From Mactra quadrangularis (lineage: Eukaryota; Mollusca; Bivalvia; Venerida; Mactridae): a stretch of DNA of 64,000 nt. This document shows positions 11,301 through 23,148 of the stretch, piece after piece (within the stretch, counting starts at the first letter, position 1; the number at the start of each line of letters is the position of its first letter). The notes under the pieces are model-generated. The model searched no databases, was not told the origin of the DNA, and saw only the letters and a program-made list of their open reading frames with translations. The position numbers and the translations under genes were made by a program. The DNA is taken from contig CM046311.1 of the NCBI GenBank assembly GCA_025267735.1, positions 30,361,399-30,425,398 on the forward strand. Reading direction: 5' to 3'.

Positions 11301-14300
11301 TTGACATTGAAACATAAGGGCAAAATCCGAGTAATCCAACTAATTAGACCTACCTATTTGAAGAGTATACAAGGGGAAATAACTGACTTAAGTGCCTTAT
11401 TAAATCCTAACAAAAATTTTCAGAGTTCTTGTATTCATGGCCATTATAAAACAAATTGCCTGTATTGTGTTCCTTAACAAGACAATTAGCAATCGTTGGC
11501 CACCACGGTTTGGAAAATTGGGAAACATAATGTTGTACAAGTGACTCATTTAGCAAACAAAGATGGCAGCCATGTAAGAACACAGCAATAAAGTTTTGTC
11601 TGTAGAAGTGGCCATCTTGGATTTGCAAGTTGAGAGCAAAATGTTTATGCTACAAAAAGTGCTCTCCAAAGTCTTACATAGTGATTTCATTGCGGAATTT
11701 ACTACTGGAACTCTCTAAATAAGTTTTTGTCAGAACAATGAGCAAAATTGCGAGGAAAGGGTGCAGGAATCACAGGTAAAATTGGGAAACAGTAAACAGC
11801 ATATTTACAATCGCTTAATAGTAAGTGGTTATCTAGTAAAGTAACTTGTTAATCAGGTGGACATCTAATGGCAGAAATATGCTACCATAATATATCATAG
11901 ATAGTATGGGTAACTTACCAAGTAAAAGCCATTTGATGAAAAAGCAATAGATTGAACTAGATTATCATGACCTTGAAATACTTTGAGTAGAAATCCTTTC
12001 TGTAATAGACAAATAACAAAAGGATAAAATCTATAATTATTAATTCTTTCTGTTAATAAATTATTTCTTTTATGCATTATGGTGAAATATTGAGTTAATC
12101 AATCAAAATATATGATGAAAATATATAATTCATATTTTCGTAGTAGTGAAAATATAATCTTACATTTTCATGTCAAAATGTTGTCTTCTTAGAAGATAAA
12201 TGATGTCATCTTGGAGATGAAATGGAGTCAAACTAAATACATCACTAAGCTAGAAGAAGCAGACTATCTTCAATGGTTATAGATGTACTTCAATTAAAAT
12301 ATTCAGCAAAAGAAAATGAAGTGAGATGGTCTTTTTCTGGTATCTAATAGAAAGAGAAGCTGAGGAATTGGAAACCTACCTGAACATCCCAGAGTATAGC
12401 TGTTCTATCCCAGGAACCTGAACATAGTTTAGTTGAATCAGCAGAATAAACTACAATCTCTACACTCTTAGTATGTCCTGAAATATATTATAACTTATAA
12501 CAAACAAGAATCTGTAATAAACTTAAAATGCTACCCAAAATGGAAACACTTTTTAGCATCAGTTTTCAAACTGATGAAAAATGACCTCACTCTTGAAGCT
12601 ATGGGTCACATACGTTAAAGGCATAAAATAACTTGCAATTGTCCATATTTGACAGTTAAATGAATTAGAGCTTAAGCTTTGATGTTGAAAAATTAAATCA
12701 TAAGTGCCCTAGCAATATTTTTACGATTCAAACTTTTTCCATATAATTTTGAGAAAACTATTTACATTAAGTTGAAAGGAAGATAATCAATACCATGTAC
12801 ACTATTTTACATTATATTTAAAGGGAAATAATCAATACTATACACTATTTTACATTATATTTAAAGGGAAATAATCAATACCATACACGATTTAACATCA
12901 TGTTTAAAGGGAGATAATCAATACCATAAACTATTCAACCTTATGTTTAAAGGGAGATAATCAATACCATACACTATTTATCCTCATGTTCAAAGGGAGA
13001 TAATCAATACCATACACTATTCAACCTTATGTTTAAAGGGAGATAATCAATACCATACACTATTTTACATTATGTTTAAGGGGAGATAAATAGGTTAGAC
13101 CTACCATGTAATACATGTAATAATTCTCCATCATTCATTCTCCATAATCTAACAGTTTTATCATAGGACCCACTAGCAAATGTTTTACTATTTGGTGATA
13201 TACATACGCTCTTTACAGCACCTAGAATTAGAATATTAAGAACATATGTAATATTATAGACAAATAACTATCAACCTACCATACTGTGCCTTGCTAAGTC
13301 CTTGGAAAAAATGACATTATGTGTTTGAATAACATTTTGTCCAAACATCTTGTGATTTTTAATGATTTTAGGATAAACCCCCTCACATTTATCCATGAAA
13401 AAAAGAAACAAATTCCAAAATTAGCTGTAATAATGTAGCAGAGGTTTTATTAACCCACTTGTACTCCCTTGCCTTCAAGCTAGCTTTATTTAGTTTATGG
13501 CAACGTGGTCGAGTGTCTGCTTACAACTCAAGAGGTTGTGGGTTCGAATCTTATTTCGGACCATGGATTTTCATCGGCTTACTATAAGTTTATCAAGACA
13601 GGATTCAATATGCATGTAGTACAACTACTTGCAGTATGCTTATATAATCATTTTCAAAATTGTCCAAGAATGCTGTTCATAATTTTGTACCTGAGCATCT
13701 AAATAAAACATTTTATGGACAACATTGACTGTGTTCATACCTGTATGTCCTTTTAGCTTACAGATTTGTTTACCAGTACTTGTGTTAAATACTCGAACTC
13801 TCTCATCATCACAACCTGTTATCATTATTTGAAAATCTGGCGAAAATGCAACACTGTTAACCTGGAAAAATTAAAGGAGTTTTATAATGAGCAATGCAAA
13901 AATTATACAGTTCAATCTCAATTATCTGAAATCGGAACTAACAATATCACTGATAAACAATACCAAGTGCAGATTGTTTCTATTTTAATAAATGCCTAGT
14001 CTGTAACTGGATGAGAGGCACATACCCCTATCTTCCTTACATTCATGCAGCCTGGTCATGAAATAATTTGGCCATGCTCTCTCCTAATACTAACAATATA
14101 TCATGTATATAAAAAAGCCTTTCCAGGAATGATGAGAAGGTTGACAAACCACCGCCATATGACCTAAACAAGGCATTAAATCCAACCGAAAAAAAGATAA
14201 AAAAAGTAAAATACATTTATGTTTAAATAATGAGTTTATGATAATTAACATACAAGTTATTAACAGCCATGACAGACTCTTTAAACTCAATGACTAAATA

Positions 14301-14385
14301 TTTGTGTAATATGTCTCACCTCATCTTTGTGTCCTCCAAATTCTTTCAGATCTAATTTACAATAATCTCTCGGTCCCCTGAACAT
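8383..14385 (-). CDS. WDR38: WD40-repeat protein, WDR38-like (8 exons, 301 aa)
   Basis: Coding exons in transcript order: 14385-14320, 13861-13741, 13221-13105, 12477-12380, 11999-11919, 10942-10811, 9480-9283, 8475-8383. All have AG acceptors and GT donors, and the frame stays open from the ATG at 14385 to the TGA at 8383-8385. The protein has seven WD40 units: six regular ones with GH...(W/F) signatures such as GHTGAVKSV, GSWDRTVKLW and GHEGWVQAL, then a degenerate seventh (GQTDTVQHCAFTP...VASGAA). The run of GSWD-type repeats and the CAFTP/SGAA ending match what I know of vertebrate WDR38 (about 314 aa). WD40 propellers are protein-binding scaffolds; WDR38 itself is poorly characterised. 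The last exon diverges after SGAA and ends LTLALT. A possible poly(A) signal (ATTAAA, minus) is at 8250-8255. Introns hold a nested SINE pair, a SINE-A, a Harbinger-like MITE and a 45-bp minisatellite. Family assignment is firm; orthology is inferred. Confidence 0.9.
8700..9260 (+). repeat. SINE-B interrupted by SINE-C (nested insertion)
   Basis: Left part 8700-8773 has the SINE-B centre (AATTTCCTTGTGTAAGAAAT). The right part from 9043 continues with ATAATTTTGTTGGGCCAATA and the AATAGCTGTAAAGTTGTTGA end. A SINE-C sits between with a 13-bp duplication. Confidence 0.7.
8774..9029 (+). repeat. SINE-C nested in SINE-B
   Basis: tRNA-like head (GTGTCCCGAAGGGAGTATGG, GGTTCAAATCCCTCCCGG), then body GTTATACCCTTCCATGAAAA and AGGGTCCAGGAAAG. 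The duplication AATAAATGGTTAA flanks it at 8761-8773 and 9030-9042. Confidence 0.75.
9598..9901 (-). repeat. SINE-A
   Basis: Same order of head, body and tail as the copy at 740-1046, with a (TTTG)n-like tail. It lies in the WDR38 intron between exons 6 and 7. Confidence 0.75.
10372..10480 (+). repeat. SINE-D tRNA-like head
   Basis: ATGGCAAAATGGTCGCGTGT ... GGGTTCAATCCCAGC reads like boxes A and B of a tRNA-derived SINE. A second short tRNA-like stretch follows at about 10585-10670. Lies in a WDR38 intron. Confidence 0.45.
11037..11396. mobile_element. Harbinger-like MITE family 1, copy 1
   Basis: 360 bp, ends GGGACTTTAGTCAGTTAT and ATAACTGACTTAAGTGCC, with TTA on both sides (11034-11036, 11397-11399), the target duplication of PIF/Harbinger elements. 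In a WDR38 intron. Confidence 0.75.
12775..13090. repeat. 45-bp minisatellite in WDR38 intron
   Basis: About seven units of 43-46 bp with the core GGGAGATAATCAATACCATA. The array ends about 15 bp from the donor of exon 3 (13105), so it forms the first 320 bases of that intron. Units differ by point changes only. Confidence 0.8.
13498..13600 (+). repeat. SINE-D tRNA-like head
   Basis: ATGGCAACGTGGTCGAGTGT ... GTGGGTTCGAATCTTATTTC matches the copy at 10372 in layout. Antisense to WDR38, in its intron 2. Confidence 0.5.
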
Positions 14386-17300
14386 ATTTCTTAAACAATG
14401 TATCCTCTATACTTTCTAACCATCAGCCATTTTTACTCATTCTAAAAGGTGAAATATAAGAACCTATTTAGAGTGACGCTGCGGTCTTGTGAAAAAAATT
14501 CTATCAACTGGGATCAATATGAAAATTTGTCAAAAAGTGCATGACAACCTATCGTTGGGTTTGGGAAACTTGTAACTGTAAGTAAACATTTGGTTTGGGC
14601 AAATATAGCATACAAATGTCCAACCTAGTTTAGATTTAGAATTATCCTCCGATCTCATGTTTCGATGCACAAATATTTTGACGCCATCATTGTTTTGATC
14701 ATACTAGTGACGAATGAAATCTCGTATGACGTCATTGATAGCGTGGCTACGCTTTGCAATTAGGATGAATGTGCTTTTTGTTTAAAACTTAAAAAAAGAG
14801 ATGCACTTATTAAAATATCAAAGTTTATTTCTATTGTGGTTAAATTTCCATTATTTTACTAATGCAAAATTGTCCAACATCTTTGCATGTCGATTTTTTG
14901 CAATTATAAACGTGGGAATATTTTTCATTCTCTCAGTCTATTGCACACATCTTTTTTTAGAAACCATGCAATAGGCATGCGATTAAAATGTGTTACAAGG
15001 TAAAAAATTCACCCTTTAGCAAGCTGTACTCATTATATTGTCCACGAACGCTTATCAGATTTTAATTGCTTGACTGTCATAAATATGTTCATTTGATTCA
15101 ATGCTTTTAAAATATTATGTTATTCAAAATTTTCCTTTATTAAAGCCATATATGTCTTTTAGAAATCGGAGATTTGGATTATACAAAAAATTGATAGTTT
15201 ACTTAATTATCTTGTTGAATGTAGGGGTAATTATTTTGTGACCCGGTTTTGATATGTACCGCGTTCATTTTTTCGGAAGGAAAAAAAATATTGACATGCT
15301 ATTTTCTTCATTTGTCCAAAAAAAATAGTACTTAGATATTTTTGCATCATGAAATTGACTGAGTGCTCGCAGTAATAAATTTGCTTTGTCCATGTTTCAT
15401 AACAGTTGGTTTTTATTAATGGCCAACTTTGAGAGCAGACCAATCATAACGCGTCATTTCATATGATTCTAAACAAACATGGATGCTGCCACGGCCTGTC
15501 AGTTACAGTCAGTTGACGAGTGTTATGTCCTTGAAAACGTTTAAAATTGCACAAAAGGAATGAAATCATCGATTTTTATTTGTAATTTGCTGTCTTTTCT
15601 TTGATATCACATGATATACTCGTTTTGTTGCTTAAGAGTGTCAAAACTAATGACACCAGGATAACATCAAGCCCTGAAAATTGTGGCTAGTAAATGTTTG
15701 AGGTATTGGGTTTCACACTTGGTCACAGAGCAAACTTTGCGAGCACAAGAAAATTGCTTCTTGCTACTTAAAAATGGCTTACATTAAAAAAATACACTCA
15801 TGGATGGGTACATTTTGGAAATTCCAGGGGGGGTCTAAACCCCCCCTGACCACTCCCGCTGGATTTGCCTATGGGGTATCAGGTCTCGCAACATTTTTAC
15901 ACAGTACACGTACATTGTAGGTAATGCCATATAAATTTTATGTAAAATTGTAATCATCACTTGTCATTGAATTTACTGTAAAAAGCGTTTAGTTTTGTAT
16001 TCACTGATCTTATCAGTAATATGAAGATTGATTTCGTCTGTATCAGGTTATTTATGAAATAAACCGACCTAAATCATCCGTATATTTTACCTAACAATTC
16101 AAAATTACACTTACCTATATTTTAGTGAGTATATGTTCCTTTAATTCATCTTAAAAATGATAATATCATAAATTAGTTCAATTAGTTTACATTGGAAACC
16201 ATGCACTTCCTGTTGATGAGTATAAAAACAAACACCCGGTCTTCCGTGATTTATAGGTCAAAATATTTGAGTGATCTCCCTTAGTACGTAAAACCACGTA
16301 TATGTTAAAAACACGGTTTAATGAGGGGAGTTTTAAATCAATTAAAGGCATTGTAGACATGTTCTGTACGCAGTATAATTTTTTTTCAGCTGGGCTAGTA
16401 TACTTTTTATATATAGGCTGGTGAAAGGTCACACCTAGCATTATTAAATGTGCCTTTGAAAATCGAACCTGTGCTGTAAGTTTCACTTGTTTAAAAGTAG
16501 TAATGGTCAAACTGATGAGAAATTCAATACGGTTTTATTCTATTGGGTATTATGTTTCGGAATAAATGATAAAAACGGAAGAGTATGCCAAATATTTTCA
16601 GAAAAACAAATATTAAATACGTTATTTTCAGTAGTTTTCTTTGTTTTAAAAATATCATTCATATCAACTGTTCCAGAACGATACAAATAAGTTATTTATA
16701 TATCTAATGAAACTGTTTAAAATAGTTAGATACCATTGTATTAGTGTTATAACAAAACTTTGTATGAATGTGAACCACCACAAAACAACCAATAAAGAAT
16801 AATATTGTTGTCCCGTACGTTAGCAAAATAATCTCGTACGTTACATACTTCAGTTTGGTCATCTAAACTATTGATAACTAAGTTAAACTGCAAGAATACA
16901 ACTTACATTGTTGTGTAATTTGTTTTACAATTCAATGTACTTGTGTTTTACATATAAAACTACAGTAATACTTTTCAATTACAATGATTACGCGAACCAT
17001 TTTCTTTCGTTTTTCCAAGAGAACAACATTCAATAATATTGTGACAAGTTTAACAAAGAAACATAGAAAACTAACGCATAAACTAACAAAAGTTAAATAG
17101 TTGTGAGGTAACATGTGATTTACAACCATCAAATTATCCCGGCAAATGCATGTTTAGACAATTCTACATTGTCCCGTACGTTATTGAATAAGTAAAATAA
17201 TGTATGCAACTGATCAAATTAACGCAGTGTGTGCTAAAATGATTCTAAAGTTATAATTTGATCAAACGAGGCATTGTTTCAATTAATTTTTTAAAACTAG

Positions 17301-18649
17301 ATGGTATTTAATTAAGAACAATGCAAACTCTTCATCCTTTATTGCAAATAATAAGTATTATGACTTACATTTTCCGTCACTCCTGTTAGTTACTTTTGAA
17401 CATCATCATTTTCAATATATTGCCGTTCTCATAATATTTACGTCTGTGAAGATTAAATGCATGTCAAGGAACCTTACAAAAGCAATTTACCATAAATATT
17501 CAGACGATTATCAATCATTGTGTCACATTTTGTCCCGTACGTTACGGACTCGTACGTTACTTTTCATTTTGTATTTACTGTTTTTTGTGTGTCACAAATA
17601 TGCACTTAAAATGGATTACAAAAACACTTTATAAACGTTTTCTTAAATTATTGAAGATCAGTTCAATGAAGAATTTATATATTTATTTGAAAAGGTTTGT
17701 TAGATAATTTGATTTTACTAATTGTCCCGTTCGTTACTTAGTGAAAATTACGATTCGTTTTTTATAAATGAACTCATAAACTACCGATACCAATAAAATG
17801 CCAGCTAATATGAAGATCTTATTATTATAAAATAACTTTTTGGACTTCACTTACGCAAAAATAGTTTGTAAAGAGTGCAAAACTTTGTGATTAATGCGGC
17901 CTTTAAATTAATGTCCCGTACGTTATCGGAGTTTGGAGACAACGTTTGTTGTATGAGGTGTGGAAAATTATTTTTGAATTTACGTTATAATATGTGTTTT
18001 TCTTGAGGATTTAGTAATAATTGACATATTTAAGATATATTTGATTGGAAAACTGTCTGAATTTTTTAACTATTTGAAGCTAATTGTAAGACTTTGTCTT
18101 TGGAGACATAGGGATTTTCTACACCCTAGCTTAAATATGAGACAATATTTTGAAAAAATCAAAGTTTCCTTCACGAAATGTCTTGTTTATACTTTTACTA
18201 TAGCATTATCACTTGTAAATATGCATTTCATTTACGTAAATTCTGTAAGTTAAATTCCTGCAAACATAATAAACGTTGGAGACATCAAATGTGCACTTTA
18301 AGTGGGAATGAATCAGTAATATTCATGAGATTAATTCGCACGGATGTCTTCAAATAAGTATATTACAGATGGAAATGTACATGCGCTTTTTGTTTCTCAA
18401 ATATTGACTAAAGGTAAATTTCACATAAAACAAACCAATGTTTACAACCACAGAAAGTTTCTCAGACTTATGTTACGTTGTGTTTCTAATGTTTTTTGTG
18501 AAAGTATGATAGAAGCTTACAAATCATGATATTTTTCATTCCTTATGTACAATACGTGTAATCATGTGTCATTGATTAGACTTATATTCTACAACAAACT
18601 TGCAGTTTAAAAATTCTTAATTATAATACTACATTGTATAATTATAATA
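14386..18649. other. Intergenic upstream of WDR38
   Basis: Contains the WDR38 promoter side, the repeat copy at 15743-15835 and the spaced motif array. The 107-codon minus frame at 16187-16510 has no recognisable domain. Confidence 0.45.
16809..17925 (+). repeat. Spaced array of the motif TGTCCCGTACGTTA
   Basis: Copies start at 16809, 17170, 17531, 17723 (one mismatch) and 17912, all in the same direction. Extra shorter copies CGTACGTTA(C) lie at 16835 and 17551. Spacings are 361, 361, 192 and 189. The DNA between copies is AT-rich and not visibly repeated. Confidence 0.7.
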
Positions 18650-18772
18650 CTGAACAGTTCAAGAACTCTTTTTTTTGTAAAAACAACTATTCAATGGAAT
18701 CGTCTAGACGAATCAACAGTGAATGCTCCGTCAATAGAATCATTTAAGACGGCACTCCAGAAGTTAAATTAG
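18650..18772 (+). pseudogene. Non-LTR retrotransposon remnant (C-terminus of reverse transcriptase ORF)
   Basis: Frame ending in TAG at 18770-18772 reads FFVKTTIQWNRLDESTVNAP followed by SIESFKTALQKLN. This matches the conserved C-terminal signature of many LINE ORF2 proteins (FF..RT...WN.LP..V..APS...FK..L). The upstream part is lost, so it is a 5'-truncated dead copy. The clade (CR1/jockey-like) is a guess. Confidence 0.7.
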
Positions 18773-19414
18773 GCCGCGCCCCGGCCTCCAAAGTTATTAA
18801 TGCCAGTACTGGTTACTAACTTTGTAATACGTACAGATACAGATATTTGACAAAACCTTTCAGCAGGATTAAAGAAATTACCTCCCTTGCGTATGAAAAT
18901 AGAATAATTTTTAATGTGTTCATAAAAGTCTATAGATCTAAAACATGTTGACATAATTAAAAAATCTAACATGTCATAAAAAGTTTTTAAATATACAATG
19001 TACAAACAAAAAATATTATTTCTTAATTTATTCAGTTGCCATTAAAAATAGTTTTAGTTAGGGTTTTATACCCAAGACTACATCTTTAGTGATAAGTATT
19101 TAACTGAACTGGCTTACCAGTATTGTATTACTTAAAATAACTTGATCTTTAAGTCTTAAGTAAATAATTAGTTAAATAAATTGATCTATTGACAGTGTAA
19201 CTGATAGTACAGTGAAATAAGTCGGTCGGTAATTTAATGAAATTCAGAAATACTCGTAAAAGGGTTTTTTAAAAACTTTATTCTAAATAGCTCTGAGTTC
19301 TACTTATCTACACCGCAAAATATGAAAAAAATATAAAAGAAACTCTGCGTTAATACTAATTATTTATCATGATGCTTTTTAAAAATGTATCGACGTATGA
19401 CAGGCTAAGCTACA

Positions 19415-19590
19415 ACAGACTACGAAATTACATTGTAGGATGTGAAAGTGGTTGCCCTAACAGACCATTTCAGCAGCAAGCACTATATCTTGATTGTGGA
19501 AATTTGGTTGCTCAAATGAAATTATTGGTTGCTCGAACCAGAAATTGGTTGTCCCGGGCAACCGGACACCTACTTATTTCGTATACTTCT
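19415..19590 (+). repeat. Dispersed repeat, unclassified
   Basis: ATGTGAAAGTGGTTGCCC ... CAGCAGCAAGCACTATATCT recurs in diverged form at 44408-44565 (TATGAAAGTGGTTGTGCAAG, AGCAGCAAGCTCTAAATCTT). No ends recognised. Confidence 0.4.
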
Positions 19591-20599
19591 ACAGTAAAAA
19601 ATAAACTATTTCAATAGTAACAACATTTGAGACGGCATCTGACAACATTAAAAACTTACATAAAAGGGTGCCTCAAATATATACGAGGGGGTATAGGATA
19701 CCTACACAGACAGGCGGAACCTAAAATGCCATATAGACCGTCTATGCAAGATTAGTACATGTACGTGTATAACTAAACGAGTTCAATACATTATTAACTT
19801 TTTTATTTTTGTAAGCACACATGAATCTAAATCGAGTATTTTTGCATGTAGACGACGTGTCATGTTACAGAAAACAGTATGATTGGTTAATCAATGGTGT
19901 ATAAGTCAAATTTGTACGTCATTATGAGATTAAATTACTACATGTAATTATATCAATTTCCTCCAGTATTGAAGATTTTAACGAACAATATAACAGTACA
20001 AACATGTAGTGTCATCAAAAATTACCTTTACATTTGCAAAAACTGTTATATCAATAATACAAATACATTTTATTTCATATGCTTGTAAGACAGTTGTAAT
20101 AATTTTTAACACTTGGAAGGGGAGTAATGCTAGTTTACAGTATTATAATTTTATACGTATTAACTTCTCACTGTGTGAATTTTCTGTAAACAATAAGAAC
20201 AGAACATTCATTTACACCAGTGTAGAGGTAATAACAATGTATGAATGAGAGATTTCATCGTCTTGAAAAACTTAATACATGTATTGGCTTACATAATTAT
20301 AATGATATTCATTTATGAACCAAACAAAAATCTTTGGTGAATAAAACAAACCGTATAATACTGGTAAATCATCTTATACAAATATGTATTCATTAAAATA
20401 AATTATTATTTTTGAATTATCCAACTCGTATTAAATTTGTACCATAATATCGTTCAAATAATCTGGTAAAGAATTATTAACGTCGTTATTTGATATTATA
20501 TCTATTTGTTTTGTGTTTTTACAACCCTTAGTTTGTTTTGATTGATTGGACGAAGATCAGTCCGCTTCATATAGGTGTATTATGTGCAGACCCTAGCAG

Positions 20600-20892
20600 C
20601 GTGTTCAGTTACCTTAAACGTTCCAAAACGTTCCGTAACGAAAGTGCCTTAACGATCGCATATTTGTGTATTAGATTAGATTATTCGCATCAAATGGCCG
20701 AGGAGTTCCAAAAATATCTTTATGTAACGTTCTGTAACGTTTTGTGTAATTGAACACGCTACAGAGACAACTCAATCTCGTATTAACGGATTGAGTTGTC
20801 CCAACTTTGAGTTGAGTATTGAACGGGTTGAGTTGTCTTCGGGTTGAATTCTCCCATATCCGAAACGTTCGCTAACAGTAGTTACTGAACGC
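20600..20892. mobile_element. Inverted-repeat element with internal hairpin (GTGTTCAGTTACC ends)
   Basis: Outer ends GCGTGTTCAGTTACC and GTTACTGAACGC. The first 163 bp (20598-20760) also form a foldback whose arms carry AAACGTTCC/GGAACGTTT text. The right half has repeated GGTTGAGTTGTC. Confidence 0.6.
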
Positions 20893-21254
20893 ATGGCAGG
20901 TTTGACTCTACAATCATGAAATGTTGAAAGTTAAGTCTAAATTGAGTCAACTTTTGAGAAAATAATCATATCAGGGTAGTTTTTTTGTCAAAATGTGTTT
21001 TTGTCATTGCCAATGATGCATGGATGATCTCCTTATTGCTAATTCAGCACTATTGAAAGTTGGAGATTTTCCTTGGTACACATGGTTTCTTCCTCTGTAT
21101 ATTCTTGATTGGTGCATCGATGAATTAAATCATATGTCAGAGTATGAAACCTTTGAAGTGATAATTTGAAGTACTCTTTTATTTTCACGATTATATATTT
21201 CATTTAAACTTAATATTTATCGCTCGTGACCGACTAACGCATTCGCAACCCACA

Positions 21255-21440
21255 ATTTGACAGTAATGTCGTTTTAACTCCAGTAATAAGGTATTTGGAG
21301 AAAAATTCCGCATTGTGGAAGAGTGCGTACGCACTGGTTAAAGACAAGGGTTCATGAAAATTAAGAAATGTTAGTTGATTGCCGTAAAAAAGGACAATTA
21401 TTTGTGTTAACATGACGTTAACCCGAACGAAAAAATTAAA
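21255..21440 (+). repeat. SINE-C-like body, strongly diverged
   Basis: AAATTCCGCATTGTGGAAGA, GCACTGGTTAAAGACAAGGG and GACGTTAACCCGAAC follow the SINE-C order. No head is visible. Confidence 0.4.
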
Positions 21441-22714
21441 CCCTTTTGTTTATAAAACAATGAAGAATTAACTTGCCTAGTATATAAGTCGCTTTGAATT
21501 TAACGTTAAAGGTCAACATAAATGGTATAAAAGAATACTAATTCCGGTATGTAAGGCTATGGTATATTTAGAAACGGTGTATGATATATTGTTGTAAGAA
21601 ATAAAGTCATGTTTGAACCTTATTAGCGATCTTTTAGAAATAATTAATCGCTCGTGACCGAGTGTCTGAACGCTTCAGAAATTCCAAATACAAGGCGATA
21701 GTTAACAATGCCTATCATATTTTTAATTCATAAGAATTATCGAAATATCTCGGTAATTATGTTTTACAAATACATTTACGAAGATCACGGAAATATCCGA
21801 TATTTCGCGATTGGTACACGAAAGTCATTTCAAGGAATATCACGGAAACAGCCGATGGTTTACGTTTAGTATACAGAGGTGTATTTTACGAAATAATACG
21901 AAAACACAATTGCTAATCAGTTATCAGGGCATATCAATTACTCCATAGACGCGTTGCTATCATAGGTCATAACCATAACATTCCGCGGTAAAACAAATCA
22001 TGTAAGGAACGTGGAATAAATCTCAAGTAAGAAATTAATTTTGTTTATTGTTTTTTATTTCTATTGAATTATTTGATAAAATAAGCAAACTTGTGACAGT
22101 GATTTTAAAATAAAAACAATGAGTCAAATTTATTTACTCAAACGAATAGTACATGTACATGTATGTAACGGTTTAATGTAATGAATATTTTCTTAATATG
22201 CATGGCTTCAAACTGAAGTATTATCTTTCAAATGGTATTTGCTCACTATCGTAAAAAATCAAATTTATCAAGAACCCTATATTACATGTAGGAACCTTGA
22301 TTTTATCAAAAGAGAACAGAAGTAGTTATTGATCATGTATAAACGTGTTTTTTACATGTTGTAGGCCTACCGCATTTTTTCATTAGGCCATTCACGCCCA
22401 TCTTGTTTGAATCGCCATTTTTTAATGAACATTTCCTTCTGCTGTGTCTGCTCAATCTGCCAACTTTACGTTCATCAGATATTATTGACCTAACCACCCC
22501 CTTCCGATAATCAAATTAGAATTCGATCATAGAGGGTATTGAGCCATTCATAATTGACAAATTGTCCAGCCAAGTAGTAGAAAATGTTTGGATCTTTATT
22601 TTTAAAGTATTGTAAAAAAAACTCGGGAAAAATTGATTCTTAATGTTCTTAACGGTCGTTTTCTTTCAGCAAGACAATTGTTATTGTTTCTTCTTGTTCG
22701 TGTAGGCGCAATAA

Positions 22715-23072
22715 GGGACTTTTGTCAGTTATCTTTCCTTGATAATATCTGAAGCAATTCAATTGGTAAATGGTCCTTACAGTTGGAATCCTCGGATTTT
22801 ATCATGAAGTCCGATGTAAGGATAACAAAATATTTCATCTAATATCTTTCTTGTAAATTAAGCTATTAACAGAAGTGGTGAAATTTAGATAGTTCTTTAC
22901 CCTAACAATATGTAGCTTGTTTTTCAAACAAATTAAATGATTTGCAAAAAAGGTATTTAAGATTATTTTTGGCAAATTGACATCGAAAAGTAAGGGTAAA
23001 TACCGAGAAATCCAACTAATTGGATCTACCTTTTTCATGAGTATAGAGCGGGAAATAACTGACTAAGGTCCC
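22715..23072. mobile_element. Harbinger-like MITE family 1, copy 2
   Basis: 358 bp, same ends and interior as the copy at 11037 (for example AACAAAATATTTCATCTAAT). Flanks TAA and TTA, so one duplication has changed. Confidence 0.75.
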
Positions 23073-23148
23073 TTATAAAGCGTGAGATTGAAGCAAATTG
23101 GTGCAAACCTGGTTTAAATTCCCGGGGGGGGGGGTTTCAAGGGGGGCC

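Larger units (their letters stand above)
18773..22714. other. Intergenic, repeat remnants
   Basis: Apart from the elements listed, AT-rich DNA without gene signals. CGCTCGTGACCGA occurs twice (21221, 21649), unexplained. Confidence 0.4.

Noticed and set aside
12775..13090. Regular repeats that might suggest a CRISPR array
   Set aside because: Units are direct tandem copies of 43-46 bp with no unique spacers, in an intron of an animal gene.
16187..16510. 107-codon minus-strand frame
   Set aside because: No recognisable domain, no neighbouring exons, AT-rich surroundings; length is within chance for this much sequence.
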